A stretch of 12,170 bases of DNA from Anaerolineales bacterium UBA1136 (lineage in GTDB: Bacteria; Chloroflexota; Anaerolineae; Anaerolineales; UBA11657), in NCBI GenBank assembly GCA_002311455.1, contig DCAJ01000117.1, forward strand, positions 51,261 to 63,430, written 5' to 3'. Of the stretch, positions 1 through 7,549 are shown in pieces. Positions within the stretch are counted from its first letter, which is position 1, and each line of letters begins with the position of its first letter. A program made the position numbers and the translations under genes. Under the pieces are notes generated by a model. It ran no database searches and was not told where the DNA came from. It saw only the letters and a list, made by a program, of their open reading frames with translations.

Positions 1-957
1 ACCGCGGCGCCAATACTTTCAGCTGGCAACTTTGAATTGGGTGGACAAGTGTCTGACTTTCGTGCTCCAGATATTATGAAAAGTGCTGGAATGACATGGG
101 TGAAACGCCAGGTAAAATGGCATCCAGGGGAAGCTGCTAGTGGTCATTTCGGAACAATTGCTGATGCTCATTCCAAAGGATTCAAAGTTTTACTGAGTGT
201 GCTAGGATCGCCTGATCAATCCTATCCTCACAATTTTGACGAATATGCTCGGTTTACAGGAGAACTTGCAGGCGCAGGAGCTGACGCAATTGAAGTATGG
301 AATGAAATGAACCTTGATCGCGAATGGGCAAGTGGAAGTATAAGTCCAAGCAGCTATACTAGCCTGCTCCAAAAAGCTCACACATCAATTAAAGCCTATA
401 ATGGGGGAACTATGGTGATATCAGGTGCACCTGCCCCCACTGGTTATTTTGGTGGATGTCACCCACACGGTTGTGATGATGCCCCCTTTATATCTGGCAT
501 GGTAGCTGCAGGGGGATTAAATTATCTAGATTGTGTAGGCATACATTACAATGAAGGCATAATGCCACCGTCTGCTACTTCTGGAGACCCGCGTGGGGCT
601 TCAGGCCACTACACCCGCTATTATCAAGGAATGGTTGATACTTATTACAATGCGATCGGTGGAGCAAGGCCACTCTGCTTTACAGAAATTGGGTATTTAA
701 GTGGTGAGGAATGGGGTATGCTCCCACCTGCATTTCTTTGGCAGCCACCATATAACCTAACTGTAGCTCAACACGCTCAGTATCTGGCTGACGCGGTGCG
801 AATCTCACGTGTACAGGGGAAAGTACGCCTATTCATTATATTCAATGTGGACTTTACACATTGGAGTGATGATCCTCAAGCTGGATTTGCCATGATACGA
901 CCAGGCGGAAATTGTCCCTCCTGTGGCCCACTCCAGGCAGCTATGTCTGGCAATTAG
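1..957 (+). CDS. Clan GH-A (GH5/GH39-like) glycoside hydrolase-like protein, 5' end outside window
   Basis: The reading frame is open from the first base, so the gene starts upstream; the TTG at 37 is only an internal possibility. Residue numbers here count from that TTG. The fold reads as a TIM-barrel glycosidase: an early 'WVKRQVKW' strand, 'VLLSVLG' at 51-57, 'EVWNEMN' at 86-92 with the Asn-Glu pair expected of the clan GH-A acid/base (Glu90), 'GIHYN' at 168-172, and 'CFTEIGY' at 214-220 giving the candidate nucleophile Glu217. Both catalytic positions are therefore present. Seven or so residues from the end a Cys-Pro-Ser-Cys motif and two further Cys near 141-146 suggest disulfides and an exported protein, but any signal peptide or N-terminal domain is out of view. 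Related Chloroflexota proteins often carry extra N-terminal modules. The substrate cannot be told from this sequence. The family call is fairly sure; the exact GH number is not. Confidence 0.75.
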   Translation, partial: TAAPILSAGNFELGGQVSDFRAPDIMKSAGMTWVKRQVKWHPGEAASGHFGTIADAHSKGFKVLLSVLGSPDQSYPHNFDEYARFTGELAGAGADAIEVWNEMNLDREWASGSISPSSYTSLLQKAHTSIKAYNGGTMVISGAPAPTGYFGGCHPHGCDDAPFISGMVAAGGLNYLDCVGIHYNEGIMPPSATSGDPRGASGHYTRYYQGMVDTYYNAIGGARPLCFTEIGYLSGEEWGMLPPAFLWQPPYNLTVAQHAQYLADAVRISRVQGKVRLFIIFNVDFTHWSDDPQAGFAMIRPGGNCPSCGPLQAAMSGN

Positions 958-960
958 CAG

Positions 961-985
961 TATATGGACGATACTATCCAATATA
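961..985 (+). terminator. Weak hairpin after the glycosidase gene
   Basis: TATATGGA (961-968) can pair with TCCAATATA (977-985) apart from one bulged A, with an 8-base loop. It begins 3 bases after the stop codon of the glycosidase gene. There is no run of T after it and the stem is AT-rich, so a role as terminator is only a guess. Confidence 0.22.
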
Positions 986-1013
986 TGATTCTGTGCGAGT
1001 TCCGTGCTAGAAT
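985..1013 (+). promoter_or_regulatory. Candidate extended -10 promoter for proBA
   Basis: TGCTAGAAT at 1005-1013 is an extended -10 element (TG, one base, TAGAAT; 5 of 6 to consensus). The hexamer 17 bases upstream, ATGATT at 985-990, matches TTGACA poorly, which is tolerated when an extended -10 is present. Initiation near 1020 would leave a leader of roughly 55 bases before the proB ATG. A motif differing by one base (TGCTAAAAT) lies in front of the ABC operon. Confidence 0.4.
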
Positions 1014-1074
1014 AATTGCTTATTGAAGAACTAGTTGCTTTTAAAAATACCTACCTAAGAGTGGGGAAAGAACC

Positions 1075-2202
1075 ATGACTGGATACAAGTATCAGCGCTT
1101 AGTAGTAAAACTTGGCACATCAACGTTGACCGCCGGTACTCCTCATCTCTCAGAGAAAACATTGGCCAATATAGTTTCTCAAATTGACACACTTTGTCGT
1201 AATGGATGTGAAGTAGTCCTTGTATCATCTGGTGCAATGGCAGCAGGTCGCGAGGCTCTTTCATTCCCGAAACTACCTAGGGAGATTCCTGCCAAGCAAA
1301 TGCTATCCGCAGTGGGACAGCCACGGCTAATGGCTATATATGAAAATCTGTTTGCACAGCATGATCGCATAGTTGCACAAGTACTATTGACTCGCCAAGA
1401 CCTTACTCAAAGACGTAGCTACCTTAATGCTCGTAATACCCTGCTTGCGCTGCTTGACCAAAAAGTATTACCTATAGTAAATGAAAATGATGCAGTTACT
1501 ACTGAAGAGATTCGAGTAGGTGACAATGACAACCTGTCTGCCTTGGTAGCAAATCTTATTGACGCAGACTTGTTGTTAATGCTTACCGACCAGGCCGGTA
1601 TGTTCACATCAGATCCTCGAACTAATCCTAATGCTACATTATTGACGGAAATTACCGGCGGTAAAATCCCTGAAGAATTGTGGAAATCTGCAGGTAAATC
1701 TAAGGATGAACTAGGTACTGGCGGTATGATCACCAAATTGCAGGCTGCCGATTTAGCACGGCGTTCCGGTACGAACGTAGTGATAGCTAGCGGAACTGAA
1801 CCTGACGCAATTCTGAGAACTGCGAAAGGCGAGTCTATAGGTACACATTTTCAAGCAACTGCAACAACCCTAGAGAGTCGAAAACGCTTCATTCTTTCGG
1901 GTACAGCTTCTACTGGCAAAATACAAATAGATAGTGGCGCCACTAGTGCCCTACAAAATGGGAGTAGTTTGTTACCTGTAGGTGTTACAGCAATATTCGG
2001 AGAGTTTGAGCGTGGAGATACCGTGGCTGTAATAGATGCAAATAGTAATGAAGTAGCACGTGGATTGACAAATTATCACTCCGCTGAACTATCCAAAATA
2101 GCTGGCCGACAGTCAAAGGATATTGAATCAATTCTAGGGTATTATTATGGCGAGGAAGTTATACACCGAGACCAGTTGGTGCTGATTCACGCGCCAAACT
2201 AG
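1075..2202 (+). CDS. proB: Glutamate 5-kinase (ProB) with C-terminal PUA domain
   Basis: Catalyses ATP + L-glutamate to L-glutamyl 5-phosphate, the first committed step of proline synthesis, in the cytoplasm. The 375-residue length fits the two-domain bacterial enzyme. Amino-acid-kinase domain, about residues 6-260: 'VVKLGTSTLT' with Lys12, 'VLVSSGAMAAG' at 48-58, 'NENDAV' at 136-141 and 'GDNDNLSALVA' at 149-159 (glutamate binding), 'LTDQAGMFTSDPR' at 170-182, and 'GTGGMITKLQAA' at 214-225 with the conserved Lys221. A PUA domain follows from about 275 to 371. The ATG has GGGGA seven bases upstream as a ribosome site. The next gene, proA, starts 9 bases after the stop, so the two are co-transcribed. 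The PUA domain is often linked to proline feedback control, but this cannot be read from sequence alone. No frameshift or missing key residue was seen. Confidence 0.97.
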   Translation: MTGYKYQRLVVKLGTSTLTAGTPHLSEKTLANIVSQIDTLCRNGCEVVLVSSGAMAAGREALSFPKLPREIPAKQMLSAVGQPRLMAIYENLFAQHDRIVAQVLLTRQDLTQRRSYLNARNTLLALLDQKVLPIVNENDAVTTEEIRVGDNDNLSALVANLIDADLLLMLTDQAGMFTSDPRTNPNATLLTEITGGKIPEELWKSAGKSKDELGTGGMITKLQAADLARRSGTNVVIASGTEPDAILRTAKGESIGTHFQATATTLESRKRFILSGTASTGKIQIDSGATSALQNGSSLLPVGVTAIFGEFERGDTVAVIDANSNEVARGLTNYHSAELSKIAGRQSKDIESILGYYYGEEVIHRDQLVLIHAPN

Positions 2203-2211
2203 AGGACATTT
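2200..2211 (+). promoter_or_regulatory. proA ribosome binding site overlapping the proB stop
   Basis: The string TAGAGGACATTT joins the proB TAG stop (2200-2202) to an AGAGGA ribosome-binding sequence (2201-2206), placed 5 bases before the proA ATG at 2212. Terminating ribosomes would sit on the site, which favours coupled translation of the two enzymes. Confidence 0.6.
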
Positions 2212-3486
2212 ATGATTAACCTGACAGCCATGGCGGCTGCGGCCAAAAATGCCACACGCCAGATGGCACTTGCAAGCACAGACGATAAGAACAGAGCACT
2301 AGAAGCTATCGTCAGAAGTCTGGCAGAGTCCCAAAAGGATATACTATCTGCCAACGAACGGGACATCAATGAAGGTCAGAAGAATGGCCTGAGTTCCGCA
2401 TTAATTGACCGTTTGACGCTCACGCCTGAAAGGCTTGATTCTATGGCTGCTGATGTGATAAATATAGCTTCACTTCCGGATCCTATTGGCGAACGTTTTG
2501 ACAGAAAAGTATTAGAGAATGGATTGCAGATTGAGCGGCAGCGTGTTCCTATTGGTGTGTTAGGTGTTATTTACGAATCTCGGCCCAATGTAACAATAGA
2601 TGTGACCGCTCTAGCAATCAAGACCGGCAACGTGGTCTTACTACGAGGCGGAAGTGAAACTATACATTCAAATAGAGTGCTAGTGAATTTAGTACAACAA
2701 GCCCTGCGTGTTGCCGATCTTCCAGAATCTTCTGTACAGTTTATCGATAATAGAGATCGCAAATATGTGGCTGAGCTTTTAAGATTACATGACTACATAG
2801 AAATGATTATCCCAAGAGGTTCCAATGCACTACATACATTCTGCCGTGAGAACAGCACCATACCGGTTATAACTGGTGGAATAGGCATATGTCATTTATA
2901 TGTAGATAAAAGTGCAGATATTAATTTGGCGATACCAGTTATAGAAAATGCCAAGATACAAAGACCATCTGTATGTAATGCACTTGATACACTTCTAGTA
3001 CATGACTCAATAGCTGCTGACATTATGCCCAGAATAGTTGAACAACTTGGTGAATCAGGAGTGACATTTAGAGTAGACAGCCAGGCACTATCTATACTAG
3101 AGAAAGCAGGGACAAGAAGCGATTCGGAAAAAGTACAACTAGCAGGACCTGATGATTTCGATATCGAATGGCTTTCTCTTGTACTTGGCATCAAAATAGT
3201 GAAAAATCTGGATGAAGCAATTGAGCATATACATAAACATAGCACTAATCATTCTGATGGCATCTTAACTGAAACCGACAAACATGCCGAACGATTTGTG
3301 GCAGAAATAGATTCAGCAGCTGTCTATATCAATAGTAGTACACGCTTTACTGATGGAGGACAATTAGGTCTGGGTGCCGAAGTTGCTGTAAGTACTCAAA
3401 GATTACATGCCCGTGGACCAATGGGATTACCTGAGCTTTCTACATACAAATGGGTGATAAGAGGATCCTATACCTCAAGATCCTAA
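2212..3486 (+). CDS. proA: Gamma-glutamyl phosphate reductase (ProA)
   Basis: Reduces L-glutamyl 5-phosphate with NADPH to glutamate-5-semialdehyde, which cyclises to pyrroline-5-carboxylate. The 424-residue length is typical of the aldehyde-dehydrogenase-fold enzyme. Visible marks are 'VPIGVLGVIYESRPNVT' at 112-128, 'KTGNVVLLRGG' at 137-147 (cofactor side), 'IIPRGSNAL' at 199-207, 'TGGIGICHLYVD' at 221-232, and 'NAKIQRPSVCNALDTLLVH' at 246-264, in which Cys255 is the expected catalytic thiol. The C-terminal block has 'STRFTDGGQLGLGAE' at 376-390 and 'HARGPMGLPELSTYKW' at 399-414, both diagnostic. The gene follows proB directly and shares its transcript. The third enzyme, ProC, is not in the window. 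The gene ends just before a hairpin shared with the convergent ABC operon. Confidence 0.97.
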   Translation: MINLTAMAAAAKNATRQMALASTDDKNRALEAIVRSLAESQKDILSANERDINEGQKNGLSSALIDRLTLTPERLDSMAADVINIASLPDPIGERFDRKVLENGLQIERQRVPIGVLGVIYESRPNVTIDVTALAIKTGNVVLLRGGSETIHSNRVLVNLVQQALRVADLPESSVQFIDNRDRKYVAELLRLHDYIEMIIPRGSNALHTFCRENSTIPVITGGIGICHLYVDKSADINLAIPVIENAKIQRPSVCNALDTLLVHDSIAADIMPRIVEQLGESGVTFRVDSQALSILEKAGTRSDSEKVQLAGPDDFDIEWLSLVLGIKIVKNLDEAIEHIHKHSTNHSDGILTETDKHAERFVAEIDSAAVYINSSTRFTDGGQLGLGAEVAVSTQRLHARGPMGLPELSTYKWVIRGSYTSRS

Positions 3487-3490
3487 TGCA

Positions 3491-3520
3491 GTACTATGTT
3501 GATATCAATCAACATAGTAT
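3491..3520. terminator. Symmetric hairpin between convergent proBA and the ABC operon
   Basis: TACTATGTTGA (3492-3502) is perfectly complementary to TCAACATAGTA (3509-3519); one further inner T-A pair leaves an ATCA tetraloop, and G3491 can wobble-pair with T3520. It fills the 33-base gap between the proA stop and the last base of the ATPase gene, so it is placed to act in both directions. Neither side carries a strong T run, so true intrinsic termination is likely but not certain. Confidence 0.6.
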
Positions 3521-4338
3521 CAACTTTCTCTAAGCAAGTCTTTCAAGCTTTGCTCTAAGTCAGCCATACTGTCAGGAACTTGTCCGCCTTCCATAATTGC
3601 CTGCCCAAGGCTAGATTGTCTAAATTCCATCAAATCACGGTCAAAACCATCCTGCGGCACAGTATCTGAAACGATTGTTCCATCTCGCATAGTAACAACT
3701 CTACGCATCATACTAGCACAATAAACATTGTGTGTCACAACAATAATAGTAGTATCTTGTGTTTGATTAAGTTCAGACATCAATTCCATAATATCTGTAG
3801 TAGTCTTTGAATCTAGATTACCAGTAGGTTCGTCTGCCAGAACTATTTTGGGGTCGTTAGCAAGCGCACGTGCAATAGCTACTCGCTGACGTTCGCCACC
3901 TGATAGCTGACTCGGTAAAGATTTTAATCGATGCTCTAGACCAACCAGAACAAGCAATTCGTTTGCACGGCCACGCCTCGCCGACTTACTCATACTAGCT
4001 TCATGTAAGGGCACAATCACATTTTCCAGTGCGGTTAATGTAGGGATAAGATTGTGCATCTGAAATACAAATCCTACAGTTTTACTTCGGAAACTATCTA
4101 TGTCTCGCACTGAGTTCAGTGAAACTCCATCTATTAGAACCTCCCCAGAACTAGGATCATCCAAACCACCCAACATATTTAACAAAGTGGATTTTCCAGA
4201 CCCAGAAGGACCCACTATAGCCACTAAATCGCCCGAGTGTATTGTGAGATCGACACCATCCAATGCTCGCACAGGCTCCACTGATCCAAAAACTTTAGTC
4301 AGTTGTCTGGTTTCTACTACTATAGTGCTCTCAGGCAT
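3520..4338 (-). CDS. MacB/LolD-type ABC transporter ATP-binding protein
   Basis: Supplies ATP hydrolysis for the FtsX-type permease encoded just upstream. All nucleotide-binding motifs are intact: Walker A 'GPSGSGKST' at 43-51, Q-loop 'VFQMHNLIP' at 91-99 (Gln93), signature 'LSGGERQR' at 145-152, Walker B 'IVLADEPTGNLD' at 165-176 with Glu170, and the switch His203 in 'VTHN'. The 'GLDDPSSGEV' and 'PTGNLDS' forms are typical of the MacB/LolD/FtsE group of mechanotransmission ATPases rather than importers. At 272 residues it is about 40 longer than the usual core; the extra C-terminal tail (about 232-272) is acidic, probably helical, and not recognised. The ATG at 4338 has only a weak GGGA upstream. 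A 66-base gap separates it from the permease gene, same strand, so co-transcription is expected. The cargo is unknown. Confidence 0.93.
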   Translation of the reverse strand: MPESTIVVETRQLTKVFGSVEPVRALDGVDLTIHSGDLVAIVGPSGSGKSTLLNMLGGLDDPSSGEVLIDGVSLNSVRDIDSFRSKTVGFVFQMHNLIPTLTALENVIVPLHEASMSKSARRGRANELLVLVGLEHRLKSLPSQLSGGERQRVAIARALANDPKIVLADEPTGNLDSKTTTDIMELMSELNQTQDTTIIVVTHNVYCASMMRRVVTMRDGTIVSDTVPQDGFDRDLMEFRQSSLGQAIMEGGQVPDSMADLEQSLKDLLRES

Positions 4339-4404
4339 AATATTCCCATTTAATATACAAGTCTAAATCTAGATACTGCGGGACACATATAACGCTGAAT
4401 ATTA

Positions 4405-6642
4405 TTATTCATAACGTAATGCCTCTATTGGTTTCAAGCTGGCAGCTTTCCAGGCTGGGTATATAGATCCCACAACGCCCAGCACCAATACTAGCACACC
4501 AATTTGCACAAATATTGGGCCTTCATATATTGGATTGAAGAAAGATCCATAAAGAGGTATCAAACCCAAGAGGCTATTTAGCCCTATACCAATGCCAACA
4601 CCAGCTATGCCACTGAACAAGCTTAATGCTAAACCTTCTATCATTATCATACCCACTACACGTTTTCTCTTCCAACCTACTGCGCGAAGCAATCCAATTT
4701 CCTGTGTTCGTTCAAAAACACTCATTAACATAGCATTCATCATTACAATACCACCCACCAGCATAGTTAATCCACTCATAGCATTCATCATTGATTCCAT
4801 AGTCTTAAAATCCTGCATTTTTTCGGTAAACGTACTAGTAGTACCTACCATTACATCGGCAAACTGCTGCTCTAACAGATTGGCGACATCGACTGCTCTC
4901 TTTTGATCATGCAAAGCTACTCCGAGAAACGAAACTTCGCCCTGCTTGTCAAATAGATCCTGTGCATCTCGTAGCGATATCGCTGCTCCGGTATCTTCAA
5001 AACTAACGCCATTTTCATATATACCCACAATAGTAAAGCGTGCGCCAGCAATACGCATTTTGTTTCCCAGGTCTTTCTTTAGACTATTGGCTGCTAGTCG
5101 ACCCAGTATAACCTCCCCAGAGCGCTGAAGAGTCCTTCCCTCGCGAACATTGTAGTCATTTATCTTAGATTCTCGCGGATCAAGACCATTAACCATGAAA
5201 AATGGCATTCCAGGAGCAGTCGTTATTCCCCATACAATCCTAGAAACTGACTTAACTTCCGGGTGTGCGCGAATATTGTTTGCAGTACGTTCTGAAATAA
5301 CAGAAAGTGACGCATCTGCTGCATCTTTTTCCTCTACGATTAGATCAGAATCACCTGAACTCATATAATTTGTAAACATAGATTCCATGCCACTAGTCAT
5401 ACCCATCAAAGCAAATGTAAATCCAACACCTAGGCCAATACTTATAAGAGTTACGAAGGTGCGTGTAGGTCGCCTCCACAAGTTCCGTAGTGACGAGTTA
5501 GACAATATCCGACTAATCAATTCCATGCTAGATGTAGATGCTGGCAAATTAGTAGCAGCGCGCATAGCCTCGGCAGGCAATAGTTTGGATGCACGCCAGG
5601 CTGGATACAAGCCGCTTAGAATGCCAAGACCAATTGACAAACTTAGGGCCCGGACAAATATATCTATCGTGTATGCACCTGTCAACATAGAACTCACTGC
5701 TGGGGACAATTTGATTGCTTCAGTTAAACCATACCCCACACCAATTCCAACTACTCCTCCCAAGAGAGCAACAATCACAGACTCTCCTAATATCATCACG
5801 ATGACTCTTCGTCTTCGCCAACCTATGGCCCGCAACACGCCGATTTCGCGTGTACGCTCAAAAACACTCATTAGAGTACTATTCATCATCCCAAGACCAC
5901 CCACGAGCACAGCGAATATTCCCATATAAAAACCAAACGAACGATACATTCCAAGCATTTCAGTTTGGCGAGTCTGTTCACCAGAGCGAGTAGCTGCTAA
6001 TTTAGGCCAACGATCCTCTATTTCATTCCTAATCGCATCTATACGAGTTTTATCATTCACACGCAAATTGAAATAACTCACCTGATACCGTTGATCGAAA
6101 AGACGTTGCGCATCGGATAAGCTCATTACTGCCCCACCATCTTCAAAACTGGTGCCAGTCTCATATATTCCAGCTACCCGATATGTCTCACCCTCCAAAC
6201 GAAAGGCTTCCCCAACGTCTTTATCGAATGATTCTGCAGCAAGTCTCCCAATTAGGATTTGCTTGCGCTGTAATATTGGACCTCCAGCAACAATACGATA
6301 ATGGGCCATACCAAAACCGCGTGTATCTTCACCAGTGACAATAAAATATGGAACAGTGTCCATCTGCACTATATTTACAACTGTACCCGTCACCTCAACC
6401 ACACCAGGGATACGCTCCAGATCAGCAGAAATACTCTCATCTACCTTGCTAAATAGCACCATCATTGCATCTTTCTGCGCAACCATGAGATCTGCATCGG
6501 GAGAAGTAAAAACCTCCTCCATACCACTAGCCATACCCTCACCTAGTGCCGATAGGGATACAACCGCTGCAACACCCATGGATATACCAAGAATTGTCAA
6601 AACAGTACGCGTTTTGCGATGCCAAAGATTGCTAAGGATCAA
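4405..6642 (-). CDS. Tandem-duplicated FtsX/MacB-family ABC permease
   Basis: Two complete permease modules are fused head to tail, about residues 1-371 and 372-745, so eight membrane segments are expected (near 11-33, 237-258, 279-308, 331-351, 393-413, 622-641, 662-691, 711-731). Each half has an N-terminal helix, an extracytoplasmic MacB core-like domain and three C-terminal helices. The duplication is plain: 'GIYETGTSFEDGGAVMSL' against 'GIYENGVSFEDTGAAISL', and 'MSVFERTREIGVLRAIGW' against 'MSVFERTQEIGLLRAVGW', the cytoplasmic coupling helix that meets the ATPase. A GTG at 6684 would add 14 residues but has no ribosome site; the TTG at 6642 has AGGCGG eight bases upstream and begins 4 bases after the upstream gene's stop, so I prefer it. 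Such exporters move or pull lipids, peptides or antibiotics; nothing here names the cargo. No adaptor (HlyD-type) gene adjoins it. Confidence 0.92.
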   Translation of the reverse strand: MILSNLWHRKTRTVLTILGISMGVAAVVSLSALGEGMASGMEEVFTSPDADLMVAQKDAMMVLFSKVDESISADLERIPGVVEVTGTVVNIVQMDTVPYFIVTGEDTRGFGMAHYRIVAGGPILQRKQILIGRLAAESFDKDVGEAFRLEGETYRVAGIYETGTSFEDGGAVMSLSDAQRLFDQRYQVSYFNLRVNDKTRIDAIRNEIEDRWPKLAATRSGEQTRQTEMLGMYRSFGFYMGIFAVLVGGLGMMNSTLMSVFERTREIGVLRAIGWRRRRVIVMILGESVIVALLGGVVGIGVGYGLTEAIKLSPAVSSMLTGAYTIDIFVRALSLSIGLGILSGLYPAWRASKLLPAEAMRAATNLPASTSSMELISRILSNSSLRNLWRRPTRTFVTLISIGLGVGFTFALMGMTSGMESMFTNYMSSGDSDLIVEEKDAADASLSVISERTANNIRAHPEVKSVSRIVWGITTAPGMPFFMVNGLDPRESKINDYNVREGRTLQRSGEVILGRLAANSLKKDLGNKMRIAGARFTIVGIYENGVSFEDTGAAISLRDAQDLFDKQGEVSFLGVALHDQKRAVDVANLLEQQFADVMVGTTSTFTEKMQDFKTMESMMNAMSGLTMLVGGIVMMNAMLMSVFERTQEIGLLRAVGWKRKRVVGMIMIEGLALSLFSGIAGVGIGIGLNSLLGLIPLYGSFFNPIYEGPIFVQIGVLVLVLGVVGSIYPAWKAASLKPIEALRYE

Positions 6643-6646
6643 GTTG

Positions 6647-7015
6647 TTAGCCGCCTGCAGTGATAGTAGCGCGCAGCACAACACCTGATAAAAACAACAA
6701 TGTTAGGCCATAGAATAGTGCTTCTCGATATGTACTACGACCACGAGTGAAAGCAAACACTGCTGGCAATGTAATAACACCTAGTGTTCCATATAGATAA
6801 TGTACCCATCGCATTGCGGAAATACCTAGCAGAAGCATTACTACTCCAATACCCGCCTGCACAACAAACAATAAGGCAGCAATAGCCAAAGCACCCCAAA
6901 ACTGAGGAGTCAAATCACGCCGGCGTATATAAATCCAAAAACTCCATGCTGCCACTAGCAGCGAGTAAATCAGTATTGTGTTTGCTATACCATCATGTAA
7001 TCTTGTAGTAGTCAT
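6647..7015 (-). CDS. Small four-helix membrane protein, first gene of the ABC operon
   Basis: A 122-residue, strongly hydrophobic protein with four predicted membrane helices (about 11-30, 40-64, 73-90, 98-117) and short polar loops such as 'YIRRRDLTPQ' and 'RGRSTYREA'. It has only two histidines: His7 in 'RLHDGIAN', just before helix 1, and His72 in 'MRWVHYLYG', just before helix 3. One histidine ahead of helix 1 and one ahead of helix 3 resembles half of a heme A synthase or a b-type cytochrome, but two residues are slim evidence and I do not assign a function. It is first in the operon and its end lies at the ribosome site of the permease gene, so a role with the transporter is likely by context. 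The ATG at 7015 has no ribosome site but lies 6 bases after a -10-like sequence, so the mRNA may be leaderless. Confidence 0.75.
   Translation of the reverse strand: MTTTRLHDGIANTILIYSLLVAAWSFWIYIRRRDLTPQFWGALAIAALLFVVQAGIGVVMLLLGISAMRWVHYLYGTLGVITLPAVFAFTRGRSTYREALFYGLTLLFLSGVVLRATITAGG
6651..6656 (-). promoter_or_regulatory. Ribosome binding site that decides the permease start
   Basis: On the minus strand AGGCGG (5 of 6 to AGGAGG) sits 8 bases before the TTG at 6642, inside the last codons of the upstream membrane-protein gene, whose TAA is at 6649-6647. The longer reading frame from GTG at 6684 has no such sequence in front of it. Translation of the permease is thus probably coupled to the upstream gene. 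Confidence 0.5.
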
Positions 7016-7021
7016 AGCCGA

Positions 7022-7030
7022 ATTTTAGCA
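7022..7030 (-). promoter_or_regulatory. Candidate extended -10 of the ABC operon, leaderless start
   Basis: On the minus strand TGCTAAAAT is an extended -10 (TG, one base, TAAAAT; 5 of 6). Six bases separate it from the ATG at 7015, the distance at which transcription normally begins, and no ribosome site precedes that ATG. No good -35 was seen 16-18 bases upstream. Confidence 0.4.
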
Positions 7031-7078
7031 CAGTGTACATTCCTCTATCACCACCTCACTCTTCCCAGTATATGCTCA

Positions 7079-7549
7079 ATGCCAGATCAGCTAATTCTTA
7101 AGACGCCCTTGGTTATTCCTGAAAGGGCCGAGCAAGTAAGCAAACTTATCCAACAGCAGCTTTTGAGGATCGGAATAAATATTGTCGTTGATGTGGAAGA
7201 AGATCGCCCTAAATATGCACAGGATGTAAGCAACAAGAAAATTGGCCATATGGCTATGTTTGATTCGAGCCCGCTCAGTACGTTTCGCGTTCTGCAAGAG
7301 AAGATATCCGGTCATACACAGGGCACCTGGTGGCAAGGAGTGAAGGACAACACGGTAGACCAGCTGATTAAGACTGCTCAACAAACTTTAGATATAAGAG
7401 AAAGGACGAAAGCATACAACCGCTGTCTGGCTTGGCTCCATGATAATCCACATTGGCTGTACCTCTACCATCCCAACAAACTGTACGCGTACCTACCAGA
7501 GATAGAAGGAGTACATCTGGATCATGCAGGATTAGTACGGATCGAATAA
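7079..7549 (+). pseudogene. Orphan C-terminal fragment of a family 5 extracellular solute-binding protein
   Basis: The 156 residues match the C-terminal lobe of SBP_bac_5 proteins, the binding proteins of peptide/nickel-type ABC importers. Marks are 'AEQVSKLIQQQLLRIGINIVV' style helix-strand at about 17-37, 'NTVDQLIKTAQQTLDIRERTKAYNRCLAWL' region at 90-119 (partly aligned helices with the usual 'D..I..A....D...R...Y'), and 'PHWLYLYHPNKLYAYLPEIEGV' near 122-143, where these proteins close with strands around the ligand. Whole proteins run to about 500 residues with a signal peptide; here the first two thirds, the signal peptide and any ribosome site are missing. The frame stays open upstream to 7001 but that stretch overlaps the divergent gene's start and does not resemble the family. 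A decayed remnant is the likeliest reading. No permease or ATPase of an importer is nearby. Confidence 0.65.

Noticed and set aside
37..39. TTG at 37 as the true start of the glycosidase gene
   Set aside because: The frame is open to the window edge, and the residues before 37 already read like the domain's first strand, so the start is upstream.
5387..5929. Antisense open frame of 180 codons opposite the permease
   Set aside because: The opposite strand encodes a strongly conserved FtsX module at this place; the frame is a by-product of hydrophobic codon use and has no ribosome site.
6642..6684. Longer permease start at GTG 6684
   Set aside because: No ribosome site precedes it and it would add a Cys-rich extension not expected before the first membrane helix; TTG 6642 has AGGCGG at good distance.
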